A DNA stretch of 64,000 nt from NCBI GenBank assembly GCA_935421135.1, contig OW285187.1, forward strand, positions 26,102,429 to 26,166,428, read 5' to 3'. Numbering within the stretch: position 1 is the first letter of the stretch; the number at the start of each line of letters is the position of its first letter. This stretch comes from Bugulina stolonifera (lineage: Eukaryota; Bryozoa; Gymnolaemata; Cheilostomatida; Bugulidae). The notes under the pieces were generated by a model. That model was not told where the DNA came from, ran no database searches, and was given only the letters and a program-made list of their open reading frames with translations. Below, in pieces: positions 48,166 through 61,000 of the stretch. The position numbers and the translations under genes were made by a program.

Positions 48166-48699
48166 TTTGAAAAGTGCTGTCTATTCCAGTCATGTGGTAG
48201 GCTACTAGACCGATGGCAAATCACAACACTGACTGTTGACTTTGTCATGAAAAAAGGTATAGGCCTAATGGTAATGCTGTTGTGTCCCATGTCGGCACTA
48301 CATCCGAATAACAGTAAATTATAGCATCAAACATGATGTTTCCCTTATTGCATTGCCTTCCTGTGTCTGGAATGCATTACAGTGTGAATTATTTATCTTT
48401 AAGTGGCATAAGTTATGATTGTATGCTTCTTACAGTGCTACTATTACTGGTGTTTTGCTACCGTACACCTGTATTGGGCTAATTCATTCCTCTTTGGTTT
48501 CATATGTAACAGCGCCTTTATATATTCCAACCCGAGACCATTTTGTACAACTTGTCACTCAGACCCTTATGTGGTCTGAGAACGACCATGTTGTACTTAT
48601 GAACCTTTTGATCTCAGTCCGGAGCTGTTTTTCATATAAAAGGAGCACAGTTTTGCATTCTTACATTAGTTGCTTGTAGGCCGTTCCTCAATAAAATTA

Positions 48700-49095
48700 T
48701 CTTACTGATTGAGCTATGCATTCTCCCACTGGTTACTGCTAGCAGTAGGGTAACAAGCATTTTACCTGGAATTGAGTCCCTCCATCTACATTCCCATGAT
48801 TGCTGCCAGGACTCAGCACTCCGACCCCTCCCTACAACCATCGATACTGCTACTGCTATGCTGTACTGAGTCAAAAGGCCCCACACTAATCTCACTATAG
48901 GAGTCGTGCTCACACGACCGGGTCTTGCGTGACTGACCTCAACAGTTTCCCAGGGTTCATCACACACTCCTTGGCGTGTGCTGAGCTGTGTGGTTGGACT
49001 TGCCCCTAGCTTCTGTTTGTTCAGCCGGTTTTGACTCTCTTTTTTGTTGCTCTGGTCTGCATGTTGTCTGGCTGCGCCACAGTTACCCAATCTGA
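48700..49095 (-). repeat. Dispersed repeat copy (inverted relative to 46620-46850)
   Basis: A 152-codon open frame spans this stretch, but its text parallels the repeat at 46620-46850 and 47460-47560 (TTACCCTACTGCTAGCAGTA versus ATACCCTACTGTTAGTGGCA). I read it as a repeat and not a gene. Confidence 0.45.
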
Positions 49096-50549
49096 CGCAA
49101 TAATACAGCTATTATTATAATATGAATATTGTAATAGTTTTAATTTACAGTTTTTAATTTTACGTTATTAAATCTAGATTGTTAAAAAAAAAAATCGATA
49201 TTAATATTTATATTTTTTCCCAATTTTTCTACGTTTTTTATTTCTTTATAAGCTAATTTAATTATCTGGCATCAACCCTAGTTGTAACAGTTGGGTACAG
49301 AATGTAAAATAAAAGTATTCAATTATTATAATATTTATGAATAATTGATACTTAATTTTTTTCGATTTATAATAATATAATATGATGGTTTACAGAATTT
49401 CGTTCGAATTTTAGCAAATCTTTATTCACAACCAAATACAATTCTTCCCCAATTACTTTCAGTTGTGCGCTGATAAAATATTAGAAAAGACGAGCCTCAT
49501 AAAAATGTTAATATCAAAGTGGGATGCTATGCATGTAGTAGGCTATTTAAACTTGAGCATTGTCAGGGATTTCTCAGTTTGTTGGCTAGATCAGAGTTTT
49601 ACTTCAAAACAATGTTCAAATTTTCTAAATTGATCAACCTTAGATGGGTGTAATATTACTTGAAGCTTTTCATTTCCAAACTGTCCTGGTTTTATTTACA
49701 GGTGGGTCTGTAATATCACTTGCTCAAAGAATTGTAGGTATGGCTAAACCATAATAATAGCTTACTATTTTCATAGTTGATTCAACACTTATTATTCTGA
49801 TTCAAATCTCTTTTAAACATCAGTGTACATTTCAAACCATAAAGTATTTTTCAACTATTGCTCTGCGGAAGGAATTTAATTTTGTTCGAGTGATTTGTTG
49901 ATGACTGTACAACATCTTTGGGTAACCTGATAGAGTTTACCACTATTCAGGTTAGGTAATATGAACACAAAAGGGCTATTATCAAATTTTCTTTGTTTAT
50001 ATAAGCTGAGAATTGAAAGTTCATTAACCTATAACAGTATTGACCAGTATACAATGAAGTATTCGATAGCACTCCTTGTAGGGCATCGGGTTTGTCCCAT
50101 CACCGAAATACACATGCATCTGGGTGCGAATTTCTGAGTGTAATATTTTACACTTATGTAGTGATACCCAGCTGAGACGACTTTTGCCTTCTTTTGAAGC
50201 TAAAAATATGATCTAAGTGTAGTGAAATCCTTAACAAGATACTCACTTGCATCAAAATCATCTTTATATTGTTTTCCATTTTATGTTTGCTTGGGCCTAC
50301 TTAGTGCACATTAAAAAGCAATTTAGCTGTACGATGTACATGTATTTTTTATGCTAGTAATGAAGTTTGTAGGCCTAATTTTAAGCATTTTATATGACTA
50401 GGGCAAATTTTCTTTTCATAGCTGGTATATAATTAACATAAGGTGTAGCTTAAATATGTGTTTCATTTGTCATAGGTGGAATGCAGAAGAGAAGGAACCT
50501 TGACAAAAAGTAGTTGCTTTCTGCAGTATCTTTGTGCACCAGGAACAGT

Positions 50550-53500
50550 ATGAGCTTCTCACGATTCGACCGCTTGTCTCAAAAAGGTATTTGCTTCACA
50601 GGGTAATTCCTCCTCACTTGTTATTTGGTTGTTTTTATGTCTTGCCAAATCACTTTATCCATCTTCAAACTACGCCATTGTGACGTTCATTACCTTTTAT
50701 ACATCATTATTTCTCCTTTCAAAATTTGATTTTTACACAACCTTTGGCTTAATAATACATTTGTTAAGGGTATGCTGTTCTGTTGTTGAAACATGTAAAG
50801 TGCAATCCTGAATCCAATGGATTATTTTAAGATTAAGATTACCCAAATGCGGTTGTAACTCCGTCATGATAATCTACATTTCCATGGTGGTGAAATTCAT
50901 TGAGTTTTGTATTATAAATATTCTAGGATTTAGTGAGAGCAAGAGTTCTGATTCAGTTTATGAGAATGATCTATGGCCTCAGATTAACAGGCCCTTAGAT
51001 CTGATACTTCAGTCTGACCCGAGTTCACCAACACGTATCTCATTTGAAGAAGCGTACAGGTAGGCCTAAGTCATGCCTCCTCTCATTGTCAATTGTGTTT
51101 CACACTTAGAGATATTCTTGGATGATAGGCTGCTGCTATCCTTACTCTGGGATCATAACGGAGTACATGTAGGTCTTGCATTTTTCCTTCATAATAGTAT
51201 TTGGTTCAATAAATTCCGAAGGCTATAATTATTATGATCATGCTTGCTCAAATAGAGAACTGAAACAAGGGACTGGCCCTAACAGAACTCAATATGCAAA
51301 TAGGTGCGAGTATGAGGCTGCCGATTTTTGTTTGTTTCTTTGATCAACCTTGAGACACCTCTCAAGTTGGACTGATCTAATGCCTTGCATTTCTAGTGCT
51401 GTATATAAAATAGTATGCCAAGGCTACGGTATTGTACTATATGAAGATCTTGTTCACAAGAAGATTGAGCAGCACATAGACTCCCTAGATGCTCCACTTC
51501 AATTACTGAAGGTAATACTTTCTCCTACGTTCTACAATCCTTAATCCCTAAACCAAGACTGTTCATTCACACTAATTTCGCACAAACTTTCTTCTTACAA
51601 AAGAAGAAAGACCTCCAAATTCAAGTTTATTTTGCTGATAATGATAATTTGCTTCAAGTCAACGGTTTTCTTCATCATTGTCATTAGCTATTGTTCTTTA
51701 CCCTCCAATTTGGTATGTAGCTGAGACAACTCCAACACAGGCGATGAGTCGATGGTCTTGGAAGAGCCATTGCTCTAGTTATTTTCTATGATTAGTATAG
51801 TATTGTATGTTTAGGTTATGCCGTGGATTATTTCATAGTAGCCATGAAGTTCGTTAAGGTGTTTGGCCATTCATTTCATATGTTAATTTTTGTATGGAGT
51901 TTAACACCGAACAGCCAGGGACTTAGTTCCACATCTGTGAAAAGAATCAATCGCGCTGGGCTAGATGATTAGGTGCGGTAGAGGCTTCTGGTACAAACTC
52001 CAGTCAGTGATGGGTTGTTGTCATGGTTGTGAAATTGAGTCCTGACTGCTCAGTGACATATTCTAAAATTCCTTGCAGAAAGAAAGATCAGATATAAAAA
52101 TAGTGGCCAACCCCATAATTATATAGTAAGGTGGTCATAAAGGAGTGCCATAAAGGGGTGGCATCTACTGCTCACCAGGTGTGGTGGTCAATGTATTCTG
52201 TCTACTGTGCTAGGCAATTAGATGCTGGAGCGACCTCGGGTTCAAATCCCAGTCAGGGATTGGTTATTTTCACAGATGTGGAGCTGAGTCGCTGACTGCT
52301 CAATAATGCATTCTCTGCAAACAAAAGAAAAAACATTACGATTATCTGCACTTTGATTGAGGAATTTATTAACCGAACTTGATATTTTTCTGATCTCTTA
52401 TATAATATTTGTTTGAACCGATGAGAATGCTGCTATTCTGTGTTGCAGGATAAGAATGTCAAGGAATATATTGAACGATTCAATGAGTCTCTGCAAATAT
52501 TCATTCAAAGAATCCAGAGTGTGTTAGCAGTATTCACATATTTGGTGAGTCATACTCGTGTACCTAGTGAGTTATATTCATGTGCTTGGTGGTGAGAGTG
52601 TTTTCGATGTAGGTTTATAAGATACCGCTCTGTAGGAGTTTATCATAAACCATGTAACTTACACAAGTACATTATTTGTAAACTCATAATGTGTATTGCC
52701 TCATTAGCCTGTGTTCCTGTTCTGTTGAACATATCTGCCTATATATACATGATTGTACACTTAGGCTTACATTACATCTGCATACTGTAGAGTCGAATGG
52801 TGAACGCAGAGTTGCCAACAACTGTTTACAAGATTTTCTGTGACAGATTTGTTAATAAACACATCCATTTGGTGCTAGGTATGTCTGAGGTCATTGGAGT
52901 TTATTATTGTAAATAGCAGGTAACCTCCACATTAGATGCACTGCAGCTGTTATTTCATCAGTTTCATTTCATGCATCTGTTTATGCACCGATATATGATA
53001 TTGATGCACATGTATATTACTCAATTAATTTTGTGTAGTCAGTAATATAAAGTTCTCTTCGTCTGCTATCAACAAGTACTAATCAACCACATTTTTTTTA
53101 CAATAAAGTCGTCTTGCATATTAATTTTCGAACTGAATTATTTCAGAACATTTGAAAGAAGCCGAGAAGGAGTCATTTACTGTTGAGCCGTCAACGTTTG
53201 CCAGTATTATAAAATCACTTTATGCTATCAATCAAGGTGGGTCTTGGCTCAGCTGTTTATATTACATCTAATCACAGATGATTTCATATCTCTAACTTTC
53301 TCAACACTCTTAGCTCAAAGATGCGTATATTACACATGTTGATCTCGCCATACATCTATGTATAATGGGCCACATTGCGAGAACTTTAGTTTAGTGTCCA
53401 ACATTCCAGAAGTACAGTAAACATCTGCACCTATTTCAAGCCCCAGCTTCATAGCTAATCAGCTAATCACCAACACGCACTACTATTCTGTTGCGAGGAG

Positions 53501-55051
53501 CAAGGACTCAAACTAGAAGACAAGACCTCTGTACAAGGTCAGTACAGCATTTGTCTCTGCAGAGCTACTTGTGGCAACAAACCTGCCAAGACTAACTACT
53601 ATATAAACAATTTGGAGTTATCTTCCTTTTATATTTGAGTAATTATATGCCTTATACAATGTACTATCAATAGCTACCTGAGACTCGATATACTAGTGTA
53701 TGGAGGTTGTTATCACCATTGCTATTGGCAGTTGATGGTCACTATATCATGGTAAGACAACTTCAAACTTCACAATGCTGATGATTTTAGTATTTATTGA
53801 CCATCAACCGCCAATAGCAATCAATGGTGAAAGCAACCTCCATATACATATACTAGTATATTAAGTCTCAGGTAGCTATTGATAGTACATTGTATAAGGT
53901 ATATACTTACTCAAATATAAAAGGAAGATAACTCCAAATTGTGTATATAACTCAGCAATAGTAGTTAGTTTGGCAGGTTTGTTGCTACAAGTACATGTAG
54001 CTCTGCAAAGATTAATGCTGTACTGACCTTGTACAGAGGTCTTGTCTACTAGTCTGAGTTCTTAACCCTCCCAACAGAATAGTAGTGCATGTTGATGATT
54101 AACTATGGAACTAGGGCTTGCAATATATGTAGATCTATCTAGGCCCTGCAGGTGATCACCAACATAGTCAACTTTACTTGTTCTAGTGACGCTGGCTTGA
54201 CTCCCTAGAACTTCGTATTTGGCGCACAAATATGTAGCAAGATCAGGCCCCTCTCACCTTCCACAAAGGATAATCGGCAATATTATCTCTATATGATGCA
54301 CAATTTTGCTCTTCTGTCGGCAATAATCCCTACAGTAACGTCTAGCAGAGGTTTTTGGTTGCCAGTGCCATAATTTTCTCCGTGTTTCGTAGATTTATAG
54401 CATGTTATCTGATCATAACAAATCCTATTTACGCCTGATGTACATTTGTATCTATTTCTTAGAGTATGCAGATCTAAACCCTGACTTGTTTAGGAAGTTT
54501 ATACCAGGATATAAGTGTGATACTGAAGTAAGTCAACTACCCGAACTGTCACAGGAAGCCAGAGAGATGAGTGATATGCTGCAGAACACTATACCTGTTG
54601 AACAAAGGTTAGTATTGGTAACTACTCTCCCATGCATTACATTACAAACATAGCATGTGTTCCTACTGGAGCCAATGCTTCTCATTATTTGCTAGGTGTA
54701 ATATGTAGGGCCCTTACATGTACTGTGTTTCCAATCGGTAACTCTGTTGAGTTATTCCACTGTTGTATCACATGACCTCACATGGTGGAGTAAATATGAC
54801 AGAGCAACTTGTTAGTTAGTTTTGCATACATGAGAGATTATTGTTCACTATCAAATGTAATCTTTTCTATCAAAATATGTTTTTACGTTTCAAATAGTTT
54901 TTCCCTTCTGGGCCACTTTGGTATGGAATGTACATGACATTATCTACATGCAGTGTCCAATATGTTGAATGTTTCTGCTGTTTCTATTGATAGATGCTGC
55001 ACAAAGAGACCTGTAGAGGAGGAAGAAGATCGTAGGTTATTAGATTATTGA
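50550..55051 (+). CDS. CACUL1: CACUL1-like protein (CDK2-associated cullin-domain protein)
   Basis: Exons 50550-50586, 50927-51059, 51397-51511, 52449-52544, 52791-52878, 53147-53236, 54463-54607 and 54994-55051 join in phase to 253 aa. Shared signatures: WPQINRPLDLIL, ISFEEAYRSVYKIVCQGYG (cullin N-terminal-like repeat), YIERFNESLQIF, EPSTFASIIKSLYAINQ, then DLNPDLFRKFIPGY and a C-terminal CCTKRP. In vertebrates CACUL1 binds CDK2 and promotes the G1/S step; it has no RING-binding cullin C-terminus, and none is seen here. The vertebrate protein has a longer disordered N-terminus; here exon 1 gives only 12 codons (MSFSRFDRLSQK), so an upstream start may be missed. Introns carry two copies of a SINE-like repeat and a large palindrome. 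Confidence 0.85.
51955..52075 (+). repeat. Dispersed repeat, 'GTCAGGGATTGATATTTTCA' family, copy 2
   Basis: GTACAAACTCCAGTCAGTGA then TCATGGTTGTGAAATTGAGT and CCTGACTGCTCAGTGACA. It lies in CACUL1-like intron 3, directly upstream of copy 3. Confidence 0.65.
52190..52320 (+). repeat. Dispersed repeat, 'GTCAGGGATTGATATTTTCA' family, copy 3
   Basis: It has the best B-box-like text, GGGTTCAAATCCCAGTCAGG, then GGTTATTTTCACAGATGTGG and GCTGACTGCTCAATAATGCA. A tRNA-derived SINE is likely. Confidence 0.7.
53437..54120. mobile_element. Large palindromic foldback element in CACUL1-like intron
   Basis: Left arm 53437 to about 53740 pairs with right arm about 53793-54120, leaving only about 50 bp in the centre. 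Paired landmarks include CAAGCCCCAGCTTCATAGCT with its diverged complement ending GGGCTTG, AGACAAGACCTCTGTACAAG with CTTGTACAGAGGTCTTGTCT, and ATACAATGTACTATCAATAG with CTATTGATAGTACATTGTAT. Arms are roughly 85-90% alike by eye and contain the word GGAGTTATCTTCC. No target duplication was recognised. Confidence 0.85.
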
Positions 55052-56531
55052 TATTACTATTAGTTTCTGTTGATATCACATGTAAGATATGCCACCGATA
55101 GCAATGGCATACGTATACGGCTGGCATAACACATTTTACACATAGCCTTGGCACAGCATGACTAATCTAGCATAGCTTTAGAATTGCAACATTGATTATT
55201 GCATAGCTGTAACATAACATAATATTATAGTGCTCATAAGCTGTCATGTGTATAGTAATAATAATACAATGTACATGTGGTATTATATGCATAGACATTT
55301 GATTGTAATAAGAAGTTACCCTCTCCCCGAACAAAATTTCATTCTGTGACCAGTGATTTGTTAGTGCAGTATTTGGCCTATCCACATGTTATATCAATTT
55401 CACAAAGTATTCATATTAAATTAGCTTTTAGATTTGTAAGGACACAATCATAATACAATGTGATACAATCATAACATGTATGGTATATAATATTATGTAC
55501 ATGTAACACATCCACATTATAATGTAATACAGTCGTAGTACAACGTAATACTGTCTCAGCTTTGGACTGTCGCTGTTAGGTCATTGACTCCCGCATTAAT
55601 TTTTGAACATTGTTGACATGTCTGGGTTGTTGTAGAGATGTGTATGGATGATAGCTAACACTGTGCATCTACTGACTACATGTATATATAGGCTGTCTTA
55701 TCTACTCCCCTCCTCCGCGCGTGCAGGTATTGTATATAAATCATCTATTCAGTGACACGGCTATTATTACATAGGACTCAACTATAATCATCTCTCAACC
55801 GTTTTTCTTCATTTGTAACTGATACATTCTTATTCATTATGCCATGGTCCCTCTTTAGAAATATAGGAGTTGTGTTATCATTTTATAGTCAATACATGTT
55901 ATACAACACAGCAATGCCCAAATGCAATAGTGGCTAACATTGGCTATTGACTTAGTTCGTTGCTTATGATCGATTATTACCCCTGCAGATCGTTTTATTT
56001 TTGTATTTTGTAAAGTATTTTTCTGCTCATGTCCACACTATAATGCTAGCATGACCTACCACTACGCTAACCTTTACGTGTTCATCTATATGTTTATAAG
56101 CTATAATTGACTTTAGTATGGTTATCGTAGAGAGAAGACAACTCTAGTCCACTTAGCATTGTACCAAACTATCTATTACTGCTTATGTTGATATGTGTAT
56201 GTATGCATCAATTAAACCATTTGATAATAGTTAGTTAGCTGGTATAATTTTGCATGATATATTTTGTATTAAAAGTGTTCAAGCATTGAATAAATATAAT
56301 TATTATAAATATTAGCATGTCTATATAATAGGTGCAATGTATTAAAATCAAATGCAAAAACTACAATTATTATTACTATTACTATAAGAATTGAAATTTT
56401 TGGCATAATATTTATATAAATCATGAGAATGGTAGTTATGCTATGAATTACATGTATAAGCATATGTGTCTGACAGCTACATGTACATATCAGAGATTAG
56501 TATCTCTGATTAGCATCTATACTCCATGTAT

Positions 56532-57074
56532 TATAATGTGAAGTTATCCTCTCTTTCTTTTGATTTGCTCTGCACTGGAAGTAAGGTTGCCATTATTGAC
56601 GATAGAGAACCAGTTATTCACACATGTACCAAAACACTGGGTCTAATCACATTCTTCCTACACTAAAATTTATTGCTTTTAGAAGCTGTCATCATGTGCT
56701 TTTCAGAGTTAATAAAATAATATCCAATTTTGATATCACCAAAGATTATTAATTTTGTGTTATAAGGTTCTGAAATAAGTTGGTGTGAGGCTCATAACAT
56801 TATGTAAACCGAAGCAGGTGAACTTAACTCCCAATGTGTAACAAGTCTCTCCCGTCCAAAAATTGTTTGTGTTGATGTACATTTATTTTTAGCAAGGAAA
56901 TTGTCTTTGAGCAGTCAGAGACTTGTTTCAAATCCATGAAAATATCAGTCCCTGACTGAGGTTTGAACCCTCCCTCCTTTGTTTGTGTTATAAGCTCTGT
57001 TTCTACTCCTTTATTATACAATTGCTTGTGGTGGCCATTAAATGGCATAAGGAGAGGACGACTTCACATTATAC
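56532..57074. mobile_element. Element bounded by 'TATAATGTGAAGTTATCCTCTC' inverted ends
   Basis: The left end, TATAATGTGAAGTTATCCTC (then TC), is mirrored at the right end by GAGAGGACGACTTCACATTA (then TA). The 540-bp interior includes the SINE-like copy at 56895-56985. The inner word is the same family as the short foldback elements elsewhere in the window. Confidence 0.65.
56895..56985 (-). repeat. Dispersed repeat, 'GTCAGGGATTGATATTTTCA' family, copy 4
   Basis: On the minus strand: GGTTCAAACCTCAGTCAGGG, ACTGATATTTTCATGGATTT and CTCTGACTGCTCAAAG. Confidence 0.7.
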
Positions 57075-58022
57075 ATTAGCATAATGACATCATACACATA
57101 TACATGTAATTGTAACATACATGTATCTGGAACTCTCAGTTCATGTAATTGTGTTTCAATTAAATTCTCTATTGATTTGGGAAAGCCGATTTGTTGGGGC
57201 CAGCGTATCTGGTCTAGTGAGATAATAACTATATCTGGGTTTCCACCAACTTTGTAATGCTCTGATATGGTCCTTGACTACAAGGTACATGTGCAGCTTT
57301 TACAATTGTCATATTAGGTAACATGTTTTGTCGTTTTGAATCGGGGATTAGCTCCTTGTTTGAATATGCAAAATGTTGAGGTATACATACATATACATCC
57401 GGAATTTTTAACATGCTCCAGATGAATGAACATGCCTGTTCATCTGAGAGTATAGACTGTGTATTTATAAAATAATTTATAATATATCTAGAACTGATTT
57501 CTATGGAATGAATGTTTAGAATATACAGTACTGAGCTCTTTTTTATATTGAGGCTGGATAAACATAATAAAAATTATTTCCTCATCTTTCATCGTGTATG
57601 GCGTAATCCTCATTCCACATACCTATAAACTTTGGTCTACTTGGTCTACATGACTGTATTGTATTAGTCCATGCTGTTTGTTATGCTAAAAAATAACTTG
57701 TCTTTAGAAATCTAATACTAATGTGATTATATTGTTTTTGTGCACAATCAATAATACATGTAAATTTATTGTGCGATTTATTTCAATCCATTGTGCAGTT
57801 ACTTGAGCACAAAGAACTTCCAGTTTATTGAATAATTCCATGTTCAAATAAGTGTTTACTAAGCAGCAGACTAAGTCAAAAACTATCACAGCGGAACAAT
57901 ATGAATTTATTGATTATTCTACAAAGAACCAATGGAAAACCTCTATTCAATGTATTGATTAGTATTACATCAGGTTTTTACTTGCGTATTCAGTCCATTT
58001 GTAGAGAAAGGTAGAGTGCAGT

Positions 58023-61000
58023 ATGGCTACTCTACAGCACTTTGCTCTACTTTTTCTAGCAGGTAATTTTGTTATTATTTTATAAACTACTTAAAATTAG
58101 TTGTTGCATTTTGTTTCTGCATAACATGTTACATTATATAAAATAATGATTATTTTAATTGAATTCTTGTCTGCCAATATTTCTGAATAGGTCAATCTAT
58201 GTCAGATGTTATACTGTTTGTAGTGTTTGCCTACAGTAAAGGGGCATCAGGGATTTCTAAGCAGCACCCTATCAATGTAAGTACTGCTACTTTATAAGAA
58301 TTCTTATCACAAATGCTGCTTTTAAACATTTGTATTCTGGTTTGGCATTGTCTGGAATGTTACGTATTTTTGTGGACATGTGTAGGCCACACCTTTTCTA
58401 TAGATATGCACACGGTTAATCTGCATTTAGGGGTACAGATGTATGTCTACTGTATATTTGTTATCCGTGATGTACGGGCATCGGTAGAGATTGAAGGCCA
58501 TGTTAGTAATCTCGTCTTACTTGCAGGAGGAGATAATCAAACAGGCATTAGGAAACTCAATTGTTCCTGATCATGTTAGAAATTTGATTGTGAACAATTA
58601 TCGTTCCCAAAAGAGATCCGAAGATGTGACAGTTTCAAAATCAAAAGCCGAGTTTTTCGATGAGAAGAGAAAATTTTACGCTGACTATGTTGAAAGTAAA
58701 ACACTTATCGACTCTCAGCATATCAACAAACTAATTAATCAAGGGGAAAAGTGGATGAATGCTGCTAAACTCTTGAAACAGAAAACTGAACTAGGCTTAG
58801 AACAGGAGATCACGCCAATTACCGGAAATGCCAAAGTCTTAGAAGGAAAGTTTGATCAGCGCTTGAAAGCCAACCACAACCAGAAACAGCAGAAACAGCC
58901 ACTGAATGTTGCTCAAAAGGTTGTACCTCCAAAGTATGGAAAGTTGGTGAACCGTGATACCGATATGTATTCTAACAAAGAGAGGTCAATGCCACATAGT
59001 AGTGAGATAGCTCATGATGCTGTGGATGTGCGCCATAGGGCAACCAAACTCGGTAGATCTATTGAAATGCAAGCACATGGAAAGAGGTTTGGGTTTGAAG
59101 TGAAGTCCATGAGACCAATTGACGTAGAAGTGAAAACCAGGAATGAGGTCACAGGAGAGGTTGAGCTGAATGAATGGAAGGTCATTATTTTATACATTTA
59201 TCTACCATAAAAGCAGAAATTGTTTGCGAATTTATTTATTGGCGAGTTTCTTTAGCCCCAATATTAATGTTTAAGCATTCACCTATTAAAGTAAGTTTAG
59301 CCATTCTGTATGTTTATTTAGATTTAAGCCACATTGCATGCAATGTAAAACTGGTACAGACCTTTATGCAAGTGCAGTAAGCCCACCATTGCTGTAACTG
59401 ATGGTTTATATATAAAACAATGGAAAGAATTAGTTTAATTTTGAGGCAAAATCACTCAAATTATAGAAGGCTGAATGACAGCTTCAAGCTTCACTTTGCA
59501 ATGATCAATATTAGTTTACTGAAATAGTTGAGGCAATCTTTTGAAAGCTATTTTAGAACATGGATGAAATTCATTTAGTGCAGCAGTGTTTGGGCTCCTG
59601 AGGGAATACAGTTTCCAGTAAAACCAGACCGATTGTAAATCCTACCTTAGCTGTTGACTGGGCTATCATGGCCATGCCTTATTATGTGCCTATTTAGCTG
59701 TTTATGTTGTTACCAGATGTATTTGAACATGATTGAAAGGATGCTCATCTAATTATGTTGTTTGACCATAATTTTATGTATGAAATTACATTCGTCTTTT
59801 TTAATACTTAACAAAGTAGAGTTTGAGATTTTACTCTACAATTTTGTAAGGGATATTATTAAGTTATATTTATTTAAAATTAGGCTGCACTGCATGACTG
59901 CTGTTTTGACAGGTAAATATTATATTGTTTAGTAATATTGACTGTATTGAATTGTAATGTCATTACGATGATGTATTTTCATAATAAATTATAGGGTAAA
60001 GAAATCTACTACAATGAGAAGAGCGGTGATACGTTCATGTTTTCCGATGACACTGGAGAAATGGTTAGTTTATACCAAAATGTCCATTACAGTAGCAAAC
60101 CACACTTCTACCAGGCAAATGTTGTTTGAAATATTCGTATAATATGTAGTAGGCTTTCTATCCATTCACTGCTACCCACATAACATTATGTTACAGCATG
60201 GTAGATTCACTGAAGGGGATGCCGAGTATCACATGGTACCAGATAGAACTAATCCAGGTAAACACATCGTGAAAAGGAGCATAAAGGCTGAACAAGATAA
60301 TCTAAACATGGCGGAAGGTTAGTGAAAAAGCTTATCAGAACTTGTGATTTATTCCCAAGGGATTATTCAGCTATTATTGTACGCAACATACAGTAATATA
60401 CTACTGTTATCTTTTCTTTCTGCAGGAGAGAAAATTCAAAATGCTGCTAAATAGATCATGTTGGTTGAGCAAATTACATAAAAGTTCATCTTCTGTTGAC
60501 ATACATGTACATCAATGTTTAACGATGAACCCAGGCTTGTCTACGTCGATATTCACACCTAAACTATACAGCTCGGGTGTGCATGTATGCTACTCAATGA
60601 ACTTTAAGGAAATTTAATTTTAATCAAGGTCATTCTCTATCATGTGAAACTCTGTTACTTGAATCAGTTAATGTGCGTCATTCGTATTTGTCAGTTGCTC
60701 ATTCAGTGGAGGTAGAATTGGAACATTCTAGAAAGAAACGTTCCACAACAGAGGAAGCAGTTGATGCTGAGATAGAAGTAATGGTTGACTCAGACTACAG
60801 CGTGTATAAGTATTACTATGACAACGCAGGTTCAAACAGTACACATGCAGAAAAGGAAGTATATCTGTACTTTGCTCATGTGTTCAACCTCGTAAGTATA
60901 GCTTTCATTTTACCCGAATTAATGTATTGCACATGCCAGTTCCCACTTTACATACACCTCAGAGTTTGTTGTAGTCTAGGACCCACTTACAGGATTTTGT

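Larger units (their letters stand above)
46244..50549. other. Intergenic repeat field
   Basis: It contains a dispersed repeat (46620-46850), a MITE-like element with a SINE inside it (46880-47475), a LINE relic (47790-48165) and a second, inverted copy of the dispersed repeat (48700-49095). From about 49100 to 50500 it is AT-rich and otherwise unremarkable. The CACUL1-like promoter should lie near its end. Confidence 0.6.
55052..58022. other. Intergenic, CACUL1-like to metalloprotease
   Basis: No gene was recognised. It is AT-rich with scattered ACATGTA words, the inverted-repeat-bounded element at 56532-57074, and the SINE-like copy inside that. Confidence 0.6.

Noticed and set aside
48632..49090. 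152-codon open frame on the minus strand
   Set aside because: No family motif, no splice partners, and its DNA parallels a dispersed repeat at 46620-46850 and 47460-47560.
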